Part shown: positions 22,000 to 33,358 of the stretch, in pieces
Layout of the letters: every line of letters starts with the position of its first letter
Numbering within the stretch: the first letter of the stretch is position 1
Assembly: GCF_040954645.1 (NCBI RefSeq)
Contig: NC_092805.1
Coordinates: 16,580,741 to 16,644,740, forward strand
Source of the DNA: Diabrotica undecimpunctata
Taxonomy: Eukaryota > Arthropoda > Insecta > Coleoptera > Chrysomelidae
Direction: 5' to 3'
DNA: 64,000 nt
Notes under the pieces: model-generated
What the model saw: the letters and a program-made list of their open reading frames with translations, nothing else
Databases searched by the model: none
What the model was told of the DNA's origin: nothing
Made by a program: the position numbers and the translations under genes

Positions 22000-22577
22000 G
22001 GTACGTATTTGTATTATTGCAAATATGTCAATGAGAGAAACGAAAAGGAAGAAACATAAAAGAAGAAAGCAAAAGACATATTTTAATATTTCGCACATAT
22101 TACGGCTAAATCCTATATATTTTTCAAATTTCCGCATCAGTTGATAACAACTCAACCCACCTTGTATCACACCTGCAAAACACTGACGTAACGAACGAAC
22201 ATTCCATAATACTATCGTTTTATTTCTGTTTTTTAAATATCACTGGATGAAAGTAATGAAAAGCGGAATTTTATTATTTTCCCAAATCGTTTTTCACATT
22301 TTTCGTAGCATTAAACATATTTTACACCGGAAGTGCGATTTCTGGACTCGGCTGCAGTGGTTAGTCATCCGTTAGAAAAAAAAAACAAATTTCAAAGTTA
22401 ACGTAGTTGAGTGGTCATATATGACCGTAGAGCGGCCCGTGAATTTGAGTGCAAGTAATTAAGTTTGCAAACAAAGGAAGGAAGTCTGGTGAGCTTCCAT
22501 AAATTCCCAGAATTCTACTTACTGTAATAATTTCAGCAATGTACAATGGTCACTAATTGTTGTTTCCTCTGTTTCAG
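21997..22577 (+). other. fng intron sequence upstream of the 49-nt exon
   Basis: No transposon protein seen. The last 40 bases carry a branch-point-like CACTAAT and the pyrimidine tract TGTTTCCTCTGTTTCAG ending at 22577, consistent with a 3' splice site. A small palindrome GGTCATATATGACC lies near 22413. Confidence 0.6.
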
Positions 22578-22626
22578 ACATGGTTTTTTACCGACACAGA
22601 TGATTTGGCCTTTCAAATGAAGACAA
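22578..22626 (+). CDS. fng: fringe (beta-1,3-N-acetylglucosaminyltransferase) internal exon, 49 nt
   Basis: The exon reads TWFFTDTDDLAFQMKT in phase 0 and leaves one base (A) before the donor GTAAGT. Fringe is a Golgi enzyme that extends O-fucose on Notch EGF repeats with GlcNAc and so biases Notch toward Delta over Serrate. Fringe proteins carry 'TWFFTDTDD' (TFIFTDGED in vertebrate homologues) just before the 'TNCS.SH.R.AL.CKM' segment encoded by the next exon here. The A joins AC at 40019 to make Asn, giving [12 protein letters not shown] with no break. The acceptor TTTCAG at 22572-22577 and pyrimidine tract are good. The preceding exon ('ISVKTT...TRL') was not located upstream. Confidence 0.85.
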
Positions 22627-22810
22627 GTAAGTATAATTACCGTTTTAATTATATATCTATTACCTGCGATACCTCCCTTTTGACATAAATTGATATTATA
22701 ATATTGAAATGATTATAAAGCTTTGTCCAAAGAAATCCAACGAATTCAATGACGAACATTTAAAAATTTTAGTAAAAAATCTTTTATAAAAAGGTATATT
22801 TAATTAACAG

Positions 22811-22870
22811 AACTTTTCGGGTTAAATTACAGAATGTTTTCGGAATAAATATTCCATCTTCAGTGCTGCT
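22811..22870 (+). repeat. Penelope/DIRS-type terminal motif
   Basis: CTTTTCGGGTTAAATTACAG then GTTTTCGGAATAAATATTCC and ATCTTCAGTG. The 'tttcggaataa.tattccat..tcagt' block is typical of the terminal repeats of Penelope-like elements. No coding part adjoins it. 22871-23084 holds nothing recognisable. Confidence 0.4.
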
Positions 22871-23084
22871 ACTAGGTATACATGTTTAAAGCGTCTAAAT
22901 ACATGGGTACAAACCCTTTAAATGCTATTAAATTGGTAATAGATTACATGATTGTTGATAATTTTATAGAATGTTAAAATTTTATGTAGATTTACTTCAC
23001 GACAATGTAAACTCCCAACGAGAGTTACTGATTCTTTAAACGGAGCTTAGGTAGCTACCTAACTACTAAGAATAAAGCTGTATT

Positions 23085-26000
23085 TATCTTAGGGATGATG
23101 ATTACTTTTTCTTCTTTTGGTGCATATTCGTTTCGAATATTGGCCATCATTCTGACTATAATTATTTTATTAAGTGATGCGTTAAATAGATTCGTTGTTG
23201 TTGTGGAGGTCCATTTCATCAGGTTTTTTAACCGTGAAATTCTTCTTCTCCCAATTTCTCGTTTTCCGAATACTTTGTCTGGAAGGATTATTTTCAGTAA
23301 TCTGTATTTAGTGCCGTTTCTCATTATGTGTCCGAGATATTCTAACTTTCTCCTTTTAATCGTATACATCACTTCTCTTTCGTTCCCCATTCTTCGTAGT
23401 ACAGTTTCGTTGGTTATCTTGTCCGTACATGATATCGTTAGAATTCTGCCGTATAGCCACATCTCGAAGGCTTCAAGTTTTTTCTCCATTGCTTCAGTGA
23501 GTCTCCAGGATTCAACTCCGTAGTATAATATCAAGAAGATATAACATCGTAGGAGCCTTACTTTTATCTCCAGATTAAGTTTGTGACTTTTACAGAGTTT
23601 GACCATGTTGTTCAACGCACTCCTAGCCTTCTTTATTCTACATTTTACTTCTTGTGAGTGATCCCATTGTTCGTTTACTATTGTTCCAAGATAAGTAAAC
23701 TGTTTTACTCGGTCCACTGGTGTATTCTTGATAAGCAGTTGTACCTACGTCTCTAATTTTATTTTTGTTGATGAAATTTAGTTTTTGATATGTTTACTTG
23801 TAGTCCAAATCTTCAACTTACTTCATTTACTTTGTTTATTAGTTGCTGTAAACTGTTTAAACTGTCTGCAAAAATAACGGTGTCATCTGCATAGTGGATG
23901 TTGTTTAGGCGTTCTCTATTTAGAAGGATTCCATGTTCGCAATTTTCCAATGCTTCACTCTGAATATTTCCTCTGAATATAGGTTGAATAATACAGGTGA
24001 AAGTATACATCCTTGTCTAATGCCTCGCAGAATCTGGATCGCTTCCGTCGGTTCATCTCCAACATTTGTTCCTATTGTGGCTGATTGGTTCCAGTATAAA
24101 TTTTATATTATACGCCGGTCTTTATCATCTATTTGGGCTTTTGTTAGAACATCCATAATTTTTCGGTGTTAAACTGAGTCAAATGCTTTTTAGTAGTCCA
24201 TAAAGCAGGTGTAGATATCGCAAGTCATATCTCTGCATCTTTGAAATAATACTTGTAGACTAAACAGTGTATCTCTCGTATCTACGCCTTTCATGAATCC
24301 AAACTGTGTGTCTTATATTCTGTCTTCGCATAGTTTGTATATTCTGCGATGTATAATTTTAAGAAAAAGTTTTAGTGTATGGCTCATTAGACTTATTAGC
24401 CTATATTTTCCGCACTTTTTCGCTCCCTGTTTCTTTGGTAACGTTATAAATTCTGAAACTAGCCAATCTTTTGGAATGTTGCCTGTGTCATAGATATTAC
24501 TGAAGATTTTACATAGTACTCCTAAGGATTCATCATCAAGAAGTTTAAGAAATTCAGACTGTACTTCGTCTGGTCCTGGAGCTCTTCCTTCTTTTAGTGA
24601 TATTATTTATGCTCTTATTTCTGCCAGTAGTAGAGGTGGTCCTGTTTCCGTAGGTACTGGGGACTGGTTCTCCCATCTCTCATCAAAAAATAAATTTCGT
24701 ATGTAATTTTTCCAGGTATTATCAATACTCTCTTTGTCCACGATTACCTCTCTGTTGTCATTAACAAGTTTACTTACTCTTCTGTTTTTACATTTGCCTG
24801 TAATTTCTCTTAGCTTTTTATGCACGCTGAAGTCGTCGTATTTACTTTGTAGAATTTCGATTTCTTGGCATTTTTTCTCCAGTTCTTTCTGTTTGGCTTT
24901 ACTGATTTTTCTCTGTATATCTCCTTGTAATGTTTTATACATAGAGTTATTGGTCTTATTTTTCCTTCTTTTCCATCATTTCGTCTGAACAAATTCCCCT
25001 TGGTTGGCTCAGTGAAGATGTTCGTTCAGTTGTAATGGAAACACCGAATAATAGTAGCAGAGTTTATTGATGAGACGTATACTATGGGTGTTGACCCGGG
25101 ATTACTTTGAGTAGAGACTGATGAAGTTGATCGTTGAAGACTATCACGTTTATTGAGTGAATATTGATTGAATGCTTCTCTATTCAAGAGATCTTAGTTT
25201 TATATAAGTTTTAATTGGGTCAATATATTCGCGGACCTCGCGTGATATGTGTATCTAATTTATGTAAATTGTTTAACTTTTGTCAGCACTTTTTACTGAT
25301 GTCCAAATTATATTATTGATAATTCACCAAATGTGTATGTAACCTAATTAACTACGTGTGTGTATTTAATAACAAATAAATTCATTCGGTCTACTGGGTG
25401 ATAAAATTATACTGTCCAATTTCGGATATGAATTCTGAAGATAGTTTTATTAAGGGATTCTATCTTCTCTTCTATACTTTCCGTTTTATTATCGATTTCT
25501 TTTAATTTTCTATTTATTGTTTAGCTGACTAGTTCTTTTACTTCACTACATTTCAGTTTTCTCATGTCATGTGTGGATTTATCTTTAGACATATTCGATA
25601 GAGAGAATATTAGATATTCTCTTTAGTCAATTCGTGTGGATTTTTCTTATAGGTGTGTTATTGGGCATTTCACAGGGATTTTGCATATTAACGACCCGGG
25701 AGGCCCTGTGGTCATGGAAATCACCTTTCTTGCCGGATCTTAGTCTTCGATGTCCATGATCAGTAAGCGAGTCTGTGTTGTGTTGTACAGCCATTAGGAT
25801 TGTACTAGAGATATCTATAGGGATCTTTAATATAGTGGTTTCTCGTTGCCTTCTGTATAGTTGCCGTTGACCAAACCACTGATTTTTCTGCCTTTGGTGC
25901 CAGTTTCTCAGCCCCAGGACAACAGAGTGCCCTACCATCTACCAACTCGTCCACCCTAAGTCGTTGGTCAGCAAGTGGGGGATTGCTTATACTGGGTATT

Positions 26001-26290
26001 ATTCGGTGAATTACCTGTTGGTTCACGGGAGGTATATTATTTCACTCCTACCCACCGGTAAACCGGGTCGGGCATTCCCCTATCCGCCACCTTTTTTTTT
26101 GATGAGGGTGGAAATGTACTAAAACACCATACCATTGCTCGGCGTGTATTGTATTCAGGGCAGAGGAAAACATCCGAGCCCATTTCCCCCTGTGTAGAAG
26201 AGGTCTTGCAATCCCTTATCCGCCACCTGGGAACACGCTCTCTAGGAGTTACAGGTTCTCCCGAGAGATAATCACTATAAATCCCTAAAT
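23085..26290 (-). mobile_element. LINE A copy 2, long relic with 5' leader
   Basis: The most complete LINE A. From the right: a GC-richer 5' leader (26290-25640), homologous to the + strand leader at 27765-28090; a linker (25620-25443) with NRKLKEIDNKTESIEEKIES; then, after a 416-base insertion, FRRNDGKEGK, KELEKKCQEIEILQSKYDDF and VHKKLREITGKCKN. RT blocks follow: EGRAPGPDEVQSEFLKLLDD, FMKGVDTRDTLFSLQVLFQR, GIRQGCILSP and IHYADDTVIFADS. Thumb and tail (220-codon frame 23055-23717) run VKQFTYLGTIVNEQWDHSQE to MMANIRNEYAPKEE. The N-terminal endonuclease is missing. Frameshifts occur near 24600 and 23800. Confidence 0.8.
25020..25435. mobile_element. 416-base insertion in LINE A copy 2 with 7-bp TSD
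   Basis: Flanked by identical TGAAGAT at 25013-25019 and 25436-25442. Removing the insert and one repeat lets the minus-strand LINE frame run on (NKTIFTEPTKGNLFRRNDGK). Inside there is no ORF; a TATATAAG box lies near 25202. It could be a small LTR, SINE or MITE; termini (GTTCG...GAATTC) do not settle the class. Confidence 0.5.
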
Positions 26291-27394
26291 AGAAAAACTA
26301 TATATTGCTGTAGTGAGAATAATGTAGAATGTAGATGTAGAAGGAAATATAGGTCCGTTCTATTGGATGACACCACTAGAAGTGGTGTTACAAACTTTCT
26401 CTGTTACATCGAAATCTATTAATAAAAAAAAACGGTTTTAAAATTTATTAGAAAAAGTAGGTTTCTCTACTTGGACGCTTTCGAATTTGCACTCCGTGGT
26501 CTAAAAGGGTGTACTTTTCATTATTCCTTACTCCGAATAGAAATATCTTATGCTTTCATAAGTCAGCAAAAACTCTTAAGGAGATTTTAAAACGAGAGAA
26601 AGCAAAAAGGAGCAACGTTATGGCATCCAAGGACCTAGTAAATGTTACATCTCATGCTAAATCCAGTAATCTTTTCTTGTAAATGTTGCTTGATACTTTC
26701 CATGAATGAAGTTAAGTAGATTAACAAAAGCTAGACACCAATAATGTTTAAAAATCTGATGATACATACAAAATTTAGACTCTATATATATTTATTTAAG
26801 CTCGATTTAAAAAAAAACGCCCATAGTCTCACGCTAATTAAATTGAAATAGGATCTAACACCTGCGTCTACGTTTTCCAACTTTATATCCACTTAATTAA
26901 CCGACCAAGTCAAGCAGTTCTCTTGCAGTTTACAAAAAGAAATTTATTGTAAGCGGCAAAATTCTCAAGACTGCGAAAGCACAATGTACAGAAAGAAGAT
27001 CTCTAATCGCTCCATTTCCTGTACTTGTTTCCCTTGGCGGAACGAAAACGAATACTCACTCCCTAGTACGGTCAAAATGCGTGTATTATCTAATGTAAAT
27101 AACAGACGAGATATTCTAATAAGTTAATAAATGACTCGGTTTTCTAAAACTGTGTGAGTATTTACCAGTACAAATTAAGGACAATGTAGTTGATGAAAAA
27201 TGCTATTATACAGTACTTGTCGAACAACTGAAGAAAATCAGAGGAAATCAATGGAAATGGATATAATGAGGTGAACACTGAGGATCTCAATGATCAGAAA
27301 TTAAGAAATAATAATTTGCGACATATTTGTAGACATTGCGACTGTTCATTTGATACGAAAAATTATATGCTTCCAAAACAAGTACTAGAATGTC
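26291..27394. other. No gene recognised
   Basis: Intronic AT-rich sequence without a protein motif. It separates two head-to-head LINE 5' leaders (26040 leftward, 27765 rightward). Confidence 0.45.
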
Positions 27395-27690
27395 CCATGT
27401 CATACTTATGTCATAGTCCCATCTTAAATTTAAACGTCTTCTTGGTATCTTGACGCCTTTTGGACACCACAGTGTGATTCTAGTGGACCATATACTGCCA
27501 GTTCTTCTCGCTAAATATCCCGCCCGCTGCCATTTTAAAGATTTAATTCTGTGGATTACATCAGTGACCTTGGTTTTCTGTATGATCCATTCTATTCTTT
27601 TTCAATATTTCGTTATACCTGGCATGCATCGCTCCTTTGACTTTTGAATGACTTTCGCTATTATATCTTTCTCTAGTTTCGCAGTCTTAT
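27395..27690 (-). mobile_element. LINE RT C-terminal fragment (LINE G family)
   Basis: Minus-strand reading gives IEWIIQKTKVTDVIHRIKSL, KWQRAGYLARR and WSTRITLWCPKGVKIPRRR. This resembles KTKVRDIRQEVAKLKWRFAG and WRPWEYKRSRGR at 38450-38804. It is the 'KW.WAGH.AR..D.RW...I..W.P......RGRP' block that ends many insect LINE ORFs. Truncated on both sides. Confidence 0.55.
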
Positions 27691-27764
27691 ATTATGATTC
27701 AGCTGGTCCTACCTTTTAGACGATTCAAGAAGCTGTAAAGAACAAGTTAGTATCAAAAAAGTTA

Positions 27765-28110
27765 TCCCCCACTTGCCAATCAACAACTTAGGCTAGAAGA
27801 ATTGGCAAGAGGTAGGGTACTCTGGCTGTCCTGAAACTAAGAAATCGATCTCAAAAGCCGAGAAATGCTCAATTGTATTAGGAAGCAGAAGGCCATGAGA
27901 AACTATTGCATTAAAAATCCTTGTGGATATTTTCCATGAGAACCAACGAAACCATATATAAATCTAATGATTATGGATCTCGGAATCCAAATTAAGGGAA
28001 AAGGAAAGCATAAAGAGACTACGGTCTTCTGTGTAGACAACCGACAAAAACCTCATGTCATAGAAATCCAGAAGGTAGCTATGTGGAACGCAACTACAAT
28101 GTTTATGGAT
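27765..28110 (+). mobile_element. LINE 5' leader and start of AP-endonuclease
   Basis: Leader sequence homologous to the minus-strand block 26040-25640 (both contain 'atcccccacttgc', a 'ggtagggtactct' block and 'gaaggc..gagaaac'). Then a frame (27967-28155) with HVIEIQKVAMWNATTMF, which resembles the first APE endonuclease motif (I.TWNVR.M). The element is cut within about 10 codons of that motif. Confidence 0.55.
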
Positions 28111-28139
28111 ATAATAAAGAGTTTATTACAGTTTTCATC

Positions 28140-28860
28140 GTTATTTGTATACTAGCTTCCAATGTTTACGATCTTTTCGGTCTTTTGCTTCCTCTATCTT
28201 TCATCGCACTGTCTACTTCTTTTCTCCATAATCTACTTGGTCTTCCCCTTATTCTGTGGTTGGTAGGGATCCACTGAAATATTCTATTTGGCAATGGTTG
28301 ATTATTCTTCTTCTTTTCCAGTGGGTTGGCAACATATATGCCAACAATCCATTTAAATTGCTCTTATTTTGGATGTGTCTTTTTCATTTATTATCCAAAG
28401 CTACAAAATTGCACCATATGCAGCAATACTTTCTATGATACTTTTGCATATCCCAATTTTCGTGATTCTAGTGATGTGGATATTCCAAAATACATTATTC
28501 GGTTGACGTATTGCTGAATTACCTTGAACAATTCTTTTTGCTATTTGATTGGTATTCTCACCATTTGCAATGCTTACACCGAGATATTTATACCTATCAG
28601 TATTTTTGGTTTGAATGCCACCTGGTTCTAAGCACCTTTCTCCGCCTTCTACCACTACATACTCTGTTTTTGATTAATTAATTCCACTAAATTATTGGAT
28701 AAACTCCACTTAAATATTCCCCATCTATTCCTCCTAGCATGTAGTGGATATTATCTAGACCTTCTGCAAAAATTACTTCTTCATTTGCAAAATGCAAGCT
28801 TTACCTTTTATGTCTTGAATTGGAATACCCCATAGGTTATCATCTTCTTTTCCAGATATT
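28140..28860 (-). mobile_element. LINE RT thumb and C-terminal fragment
   Basis: Minus strand: KACILQMKK then VVVEGGERCLEPGGIQTKNT and DRYKYLGVSIANGENTNQIA, KIGICKSIIESIAAYGAIL (28655-28401), and near the 3' end QPLPNRIFQWIPTNHRIRGR with PRRLWRKEVDSAMKDRGSK. The YLGV..A.G block and RGRPRR.WR..VD.AM tail match the LINE B type seen complete at 46629-48706, though diverged. RT catalytic motif missing. Confidence 0.65.
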
Positions 28861-28879
28861 TAAAATATCCCCAAATAAA

Positions 28880-30412
28880 TTTTAAAGGGCCTATGCGCAA
28901 TGTCAGGATTATTACAAAGAACTGTTAACAAAACAAAGACCACAATTCATTGGAATAGAAAACAGACGAAGACGAAGTAGATCCCCACGACAAGAAATAA
29001 AAATAACAGATAGGGAAATGAGAAAGGCTATAAAAGCAATCAAAAGTAAGAAAGCACCGGGACCTAAAGACATCTCACCTGAGCGTATAAAGTACGGCTC
29101 AGAAAAATAACACCGGATGATAAAATGGATATTTCAGAAAGCCATAAATGGAGAACAGCTCCCAAAGAAATGGACGGAGGCATATATGACATCTATATTT
29201 AAGAAAGGAGATAGAAAACGATGCGAAAACTACAGAAGAATAAGCGTAATATCATCAATAGGAAGATTATATGGAAAGATAGTGCGAGAAAACGTGATAG
29301 AGCAAGCGATAAAAGGCAAAATCGGGGAGGATCACGCAGGCTTGATGGCAGGAAGATCATACATAGACCACATATACACACTGGAACAACTGTTGGAAAA
29401 GAAAAAAGCAAAAAATAGAGATATACATTTGGCGTTTGTGGACCTGAGAAAGGCCCTCTCTGAGAGGTATGACTCTGTACCAAGGTCAGAACTATGGGAG
29501 GCAATGTACAAATTAGAAATACAGACGGAACTCATAGAAGCTACAAAAGTTCTGGATAAAGAAAATAAAGTGTCCATTAAAATGGGAACAAGAATCATAG
29601 GAGACTTCACCAAAACAAAAGGGGTCCTGCAGGGTTGTTCCACATCTCCAACCCTATTCAAAATATACTTAGAGAAAGCCTTGACTACATGAAAAAGAAA
29701 TTGCGAAGACATGAGAGTACCGGTACCAAACGAATACCTATATACGTTAAGCTTTGCAGACCATAAAGTAGTGATTGACAAGACCAAGAAGACCTCAGTT
29801 ACATGATGAAAAAACTACAAGAAGAATAAACCAAGGCTAGCCTAGATATTAACCTCGCGAAAACAGAGTACGTATCTACAGGTGAAGAAGACATAGAATA
29901 TCTACAGATTGATGACAACGTAAAAATCAAAGGAAAGGATAAATTCAAATACTTGGGATTTATAATCACGAAAAAGGCAACAACAGAGCAAGAAATTAAG
30001 CAAAGATTAATACAAACAAGAACAGCAATCAACAGCAAACAACTTAACTCAGTATGGTGGAATAGACACATAAATATGAAGACAAAAACACAGATTTATA
30101 AAATATCAGTGCGAAGTATTATGACATATGGGGCTGAAAACTGTTTTATAAACAAGAAAAACAGCAGTAAGATAGTAGCAACACAGATGGAAAGCCGGCG
30201 AACATGCTGCAGAGTAACAAGAATGGATAGGAGAAGTAATGGTGATATTAAGCAAAGAACACCAATAGAAACAGACATACTAACATATATAGAACAAAAA
30301 AGACTAAAGTGATATGGATGTGTAAGAAGAACTAGCGACAGCAGATAAATAAAGAGAATAACCGAATGGAGCCCCATAGGAAGGAGGAAAAGAGGAGGAC
30401 CCCAAAGATCCT

Positions 30413-30414
<2 letters not shown>
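28880..30414 (+). mobile_element. LINE B copy 2 RT, inactive, ends at an (AT)n tract
   Basis: Reads RPQFIGIENRRRRSRSPRQE, KAIKAIKSKKAPGPKDISPE, then the long frame 29117-29692: WIFQKAINGEQLPKKWTEAY, NYRRISVISSIGRLYGKIVR, HAGLMAGRSYIDHIYTLEQL, GVLQGCSTSPTLFKIYLE. The catalytic motif reads SFADHKVVID, with the second Asp of YADD replaced by His. Then FKYLGFIITKKATTEQEIKQ and RSIMTYGAENC (29953-30312). The C-terminus stops at RRKRGGPQRSW where (AT)n begins. Aligns throughout with the better copy at 46629-48706. Confidence 0.8.

Positions 30415-30474
<60 letters not shown>
30415..30474. repeat. (AT)n microsatellite abutting LINE B copy 2
   Basis: Sixty bases of alternating A and T directly at the truncated 3' end of the LINE. 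Confidence 0.97.
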
Positions 30475-30477
<3 letters not shown>

Positions 30478-31340
30478 TGAGATGTATGATACAGATTTAG
30501 ATGGACTGTACAAAATTTATATTGGAAACAAAAAGTCTTCGTTCTGATAGACAACAGTGAGATCTACTGCCACTTATTCGTATTTCCAATAAAATTCCTT
30601 TATTTTTTGTTGTGTATTTTTTTAAGGTTCACTTTTTGGCTGTTATATGTAGTTATACTGATAATTGTACTTTTAATTGAAACTATAAGTGACTGATAAA
30701 CTGTTCTTATATATTAATTTAACTTAAATGTCTGTCCAAGAAAAAAGATTATTTGACCACACTATAAAATTATGCAGGTGCATTTCTCCTTGCTTCAGTT
30801 AAGCCGTTAATTCAGCTACAGTATATGGAAACTTTTTTTATCGGAAAAGCTATCTACCAGTTAATCGAATGAATTTATCAAAAGGCTGAATTCACGATCT
30901 GTATTTTTTAATCGAGCAATTCCTTGATGTCTATTTGGGTGTGGTCTTACGTGTTTGCTATATATAGTAAGATTATAGTAATTATAAATCCGGGCTCTAA
31001 TTACAGAAAGCACGATATGCAAATTGAAAATAGAATATTCTTGAAACAACTATGGTGTAGGTGGACGTTTCTTCGAATGCCTCAATTCTAAGTATACTTT
31101 GTTCCAATAGGTCTGCGCAGACCTTGTAATAGTATTAAAAGTAATATATAGCTGTAACTAATATAAGTATGATTAAAAGGCATAGTGCAAATAGATGAAA
31201 TTTAATTGATGATGAATTTAACAAAATTATATTTACAAATATTCATTTCGACTTAAAAAAATCCCGATAGTCTATCTATTACTAATAGATATTTTTATTG
31301 ATAATCAGGTATGGAAAATTTCACATCTCATTTATAAAAA
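30475..31340. other. No gene recognised
   Basis: AT-rich intronic sequence; minus frame 30861-31049 (SKHVRPHPNRHQGIARLKNT) is not assignable. Confidence 0.4.
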
Positions 31341-31975
31341 TATTTTTCTGCCTTTGGTGCTTATTCGTTTCGAATATTTAGTATTAGACTGTATAGACAC
31401 ATCTAGAACACTTTAAGTTTCTTCTCTATCGCTTCCGTAAGTGTCCAGGATTCAACTGCATAGAGTATTGAGAAGATGTAACATTATAGGAGCCTTACCT
31501 TAATATCAAGGTTAAGGTTACGGCGTTTAAAGAGTTTGCTATGTTGTTGAATGCGCTCGTAGCCTTCTCTATTCTACTTTTTATCTCATATGCGTGATCT
31601 CATTGTTCGTATACTATGATTCCAAGATAAGTAAACTATTTTACTAGGTCTACTAGTGTATTCTTGACGAACAATTGGGAGTCTCTAGTTTTATTTTTAC
31701 TGATGACCATACATGTAGTTTTTGATACGTTTATTTCTAGTCCAAATCGTTCACGTACTTCATTTACTTTGTTCATTAGATATGACAAACTTTTTGGTAG
31801 ACTCTCTGCCAAATTAGGAGTTGTCTATTTAGAAGTATTTCAGGTTTGCAATTTTCCAAGGCCTTAATAAATATTTCTCCTGAATATAGATTAAATAATA
31901 GAGGTAAAAGTATATATCCTTGCTTAAAGCCTTTGCAGAATTTGGATCGCTTCCGTCGGTTCATCCCCTTTCTCT
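31341..31975 (-). mobile_element. LINE A copy 3, 3' portion
   Basis: Minus strand, from the right: RRKRSKFCKGFKQGYILLPL with LFNLYSGEIFIKALENCKPE (31964-31776), the thumb region (KTRDSQLFVKNTLVDLVK, NSLFKRRNLNLD by frames), and a 3' end at 31345 with the LINE A ending. The YADD segment and part of the C-terminal block are deleted. It abuts the plus-strand LINE E at about 31985. Confidence 0.65.
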
Positions 31976-31989
31976 CTCTTTTAAATTAG

Positions 31990-32836
31990 ATTTGTTGGTA
32001 CCATCTTTAATAAATCTGTACAAGTGGTCGGATATGCAGATGACATAGACATTATTGCTAGGTCCACAGAATCTCTGATCGAAGTATTTCGATCACTAAG
32101 GGCGTCTGCACTTAGAATGGATTTAAAAATAAACGCACATAAAACCAAGTATATATATTGTACTAGATCAGGCAACCAGATACCTAGACTATTAATTGAT
32201 GATCTGGAACTGGAAGGTGTGGACACCTTCGTCTACCTGTGCTCGCTGCTGACCAAAGACAACAATGTCAGCAAAGAAATTAAAAGAAGAATAGTGCTTG
32301 CCAATAAGTGCTATTATGGCTTAAGGAAACATATGACCCCAAAACTACCCAGAAAAATTAAAGTTACCATATATAAAACACTAATAAGGCCAGTGTTAAC
32401 ATACGGGTCTGAAACGTGGTCACTTACACAGAAGGACCAAGAATTGCTTAAACGTTTCGAGAGCAAAATTTTAAGGAAAATATATGGAGGAATCCAAGAA
32501 TAGGGTTTGTGGCGTAGGCGCTACAACTTTGAGTTATATAGAAGTTTTGGGGAACCTGACGTGGTAAAATGTATTAAATTAGCACGCCTTCGATGGATAG
32601 GACATGTAATTAGGCGAGATGAAGATGCAACGATCAGAAAAATTTTTGGACCGAAGAGGACCAGTGGGAAGACGAGCCAGAGGAAGACCAAAACTTAGGT
32701 ATCAAGATGATGATCTAAAATCCAATGGAGTAAAAGCATGGAGAAGAGTTGCCAGAGACAGGGGCGAATGGAAGATTGTTCTGAAGAAGGCTTTGGCTCA
32801 TAACGAGCTGTAATGCCACTAATGATGATGATGATG
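31990..32836 (+). mobile_element. LINE E, RT C-terminal half with GAT-rich tail
   Basis: A 159-codon frame (32024-32503) reads VVGYADDIDIIARSTESLIE, then LKINAHKTKYIYC, EGVDTFVYLCSLLTKDNNVS, RPVLTYGSETWSL and LKRFESKILRKIYGGIQE. After one stop and a frameshift come LARLRWIGHVIRR, RRARGRPKLRYQDDD and RDRGEWKIVLKKALAH. The 3' end is TAATGATGATGATGATG. The YADD motif and the FESKILR...RWIGHV...RGRP...R.RWR tail are standard for this LINE group. The 5' half is lost. Confidence 0.8.
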
Positions 32837-32837
32837 T

Positions 32838-33358
32838 ATAGTAATGCACGGTTACATACTGCAAGAATCGTGACAAATTACTTAGGGGAAGTAGGAATTA
32901 ATTCTCTAGAATGGCCAGCCTGCTGCCCTGATCTGAATATCATCGAACATCCTTGAGATGAACTTTATTGTAGGGTTAGAAGCCAATCAGGCCAGCCAGA
33001 AAGTCTTTCACAACTTCAAAATATGCTTAGTGAAGAATATGAACGTCTTCCTTAGGCTTTTATTCAAAATTTGTTCCTTTCATTTCCGAATCGTGCGCAA
33101 ACGATTATTGAAGTTTTAGGGCATAATACCCGATATTCAGTTCACTCGTAATTTTTATTATTTGCAATTCGTTTCGATATTACCTACACTATTTTCTTTT
33201 GTAGCCTTCTAATTAAATAAATTATGCTAAGAAATCAAGCAGTAATGACAATTTTTGTTTTAAAAATAAAAGATGTTGAGTATACAATATGAAACGGTGC
33301 ATAAAACTTCCAATGAATTTTTATTTTCGGAAATTTATAAAGTGGGCATTTTTTTGCC
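32838..33358 (+). pseudogene. Tc1-type transposase C-terminal fragment with right end
   Basis: Reads NARLHTARIVTNYLGEVGIN, then EWPACCPDLNIIEHP and RLP.AFIQNLFLSFPNRAQT. This is the 'DNA.PHTAR...EWPA.SPDLNPIEH.WD' block of Tc1 (DD34E), with the 34-residue spacing to the Glu. The expected second Asp is Ser at the breakpoint, and a stop follows EHP. Downstream, GTGGGCATTTTTTTGCCAGT near 33343 resembles a Tc1 terminal repeat. The element is 5' truncated at LINE E's GAT tail. Confidence 0.7.

Noticed and set aside
29332..29787. 151-codon minus-strand frame
   Set aside because: Antisense shadow of the LINE B copy 2 RT, which has the recognisable motifs on the plus strand.
30096..30554. Open frames rich in Tyr-Ile on the minus strand
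   Set aside because: Products of the (AT)n tract and the antisense of LINE B copy 2.
30861..31049. Minus frame reading SKHVRPHPNRHQGIARL as a Penelope piece
   Set aside because: No GIY-YIG or RT motif could be aligned.
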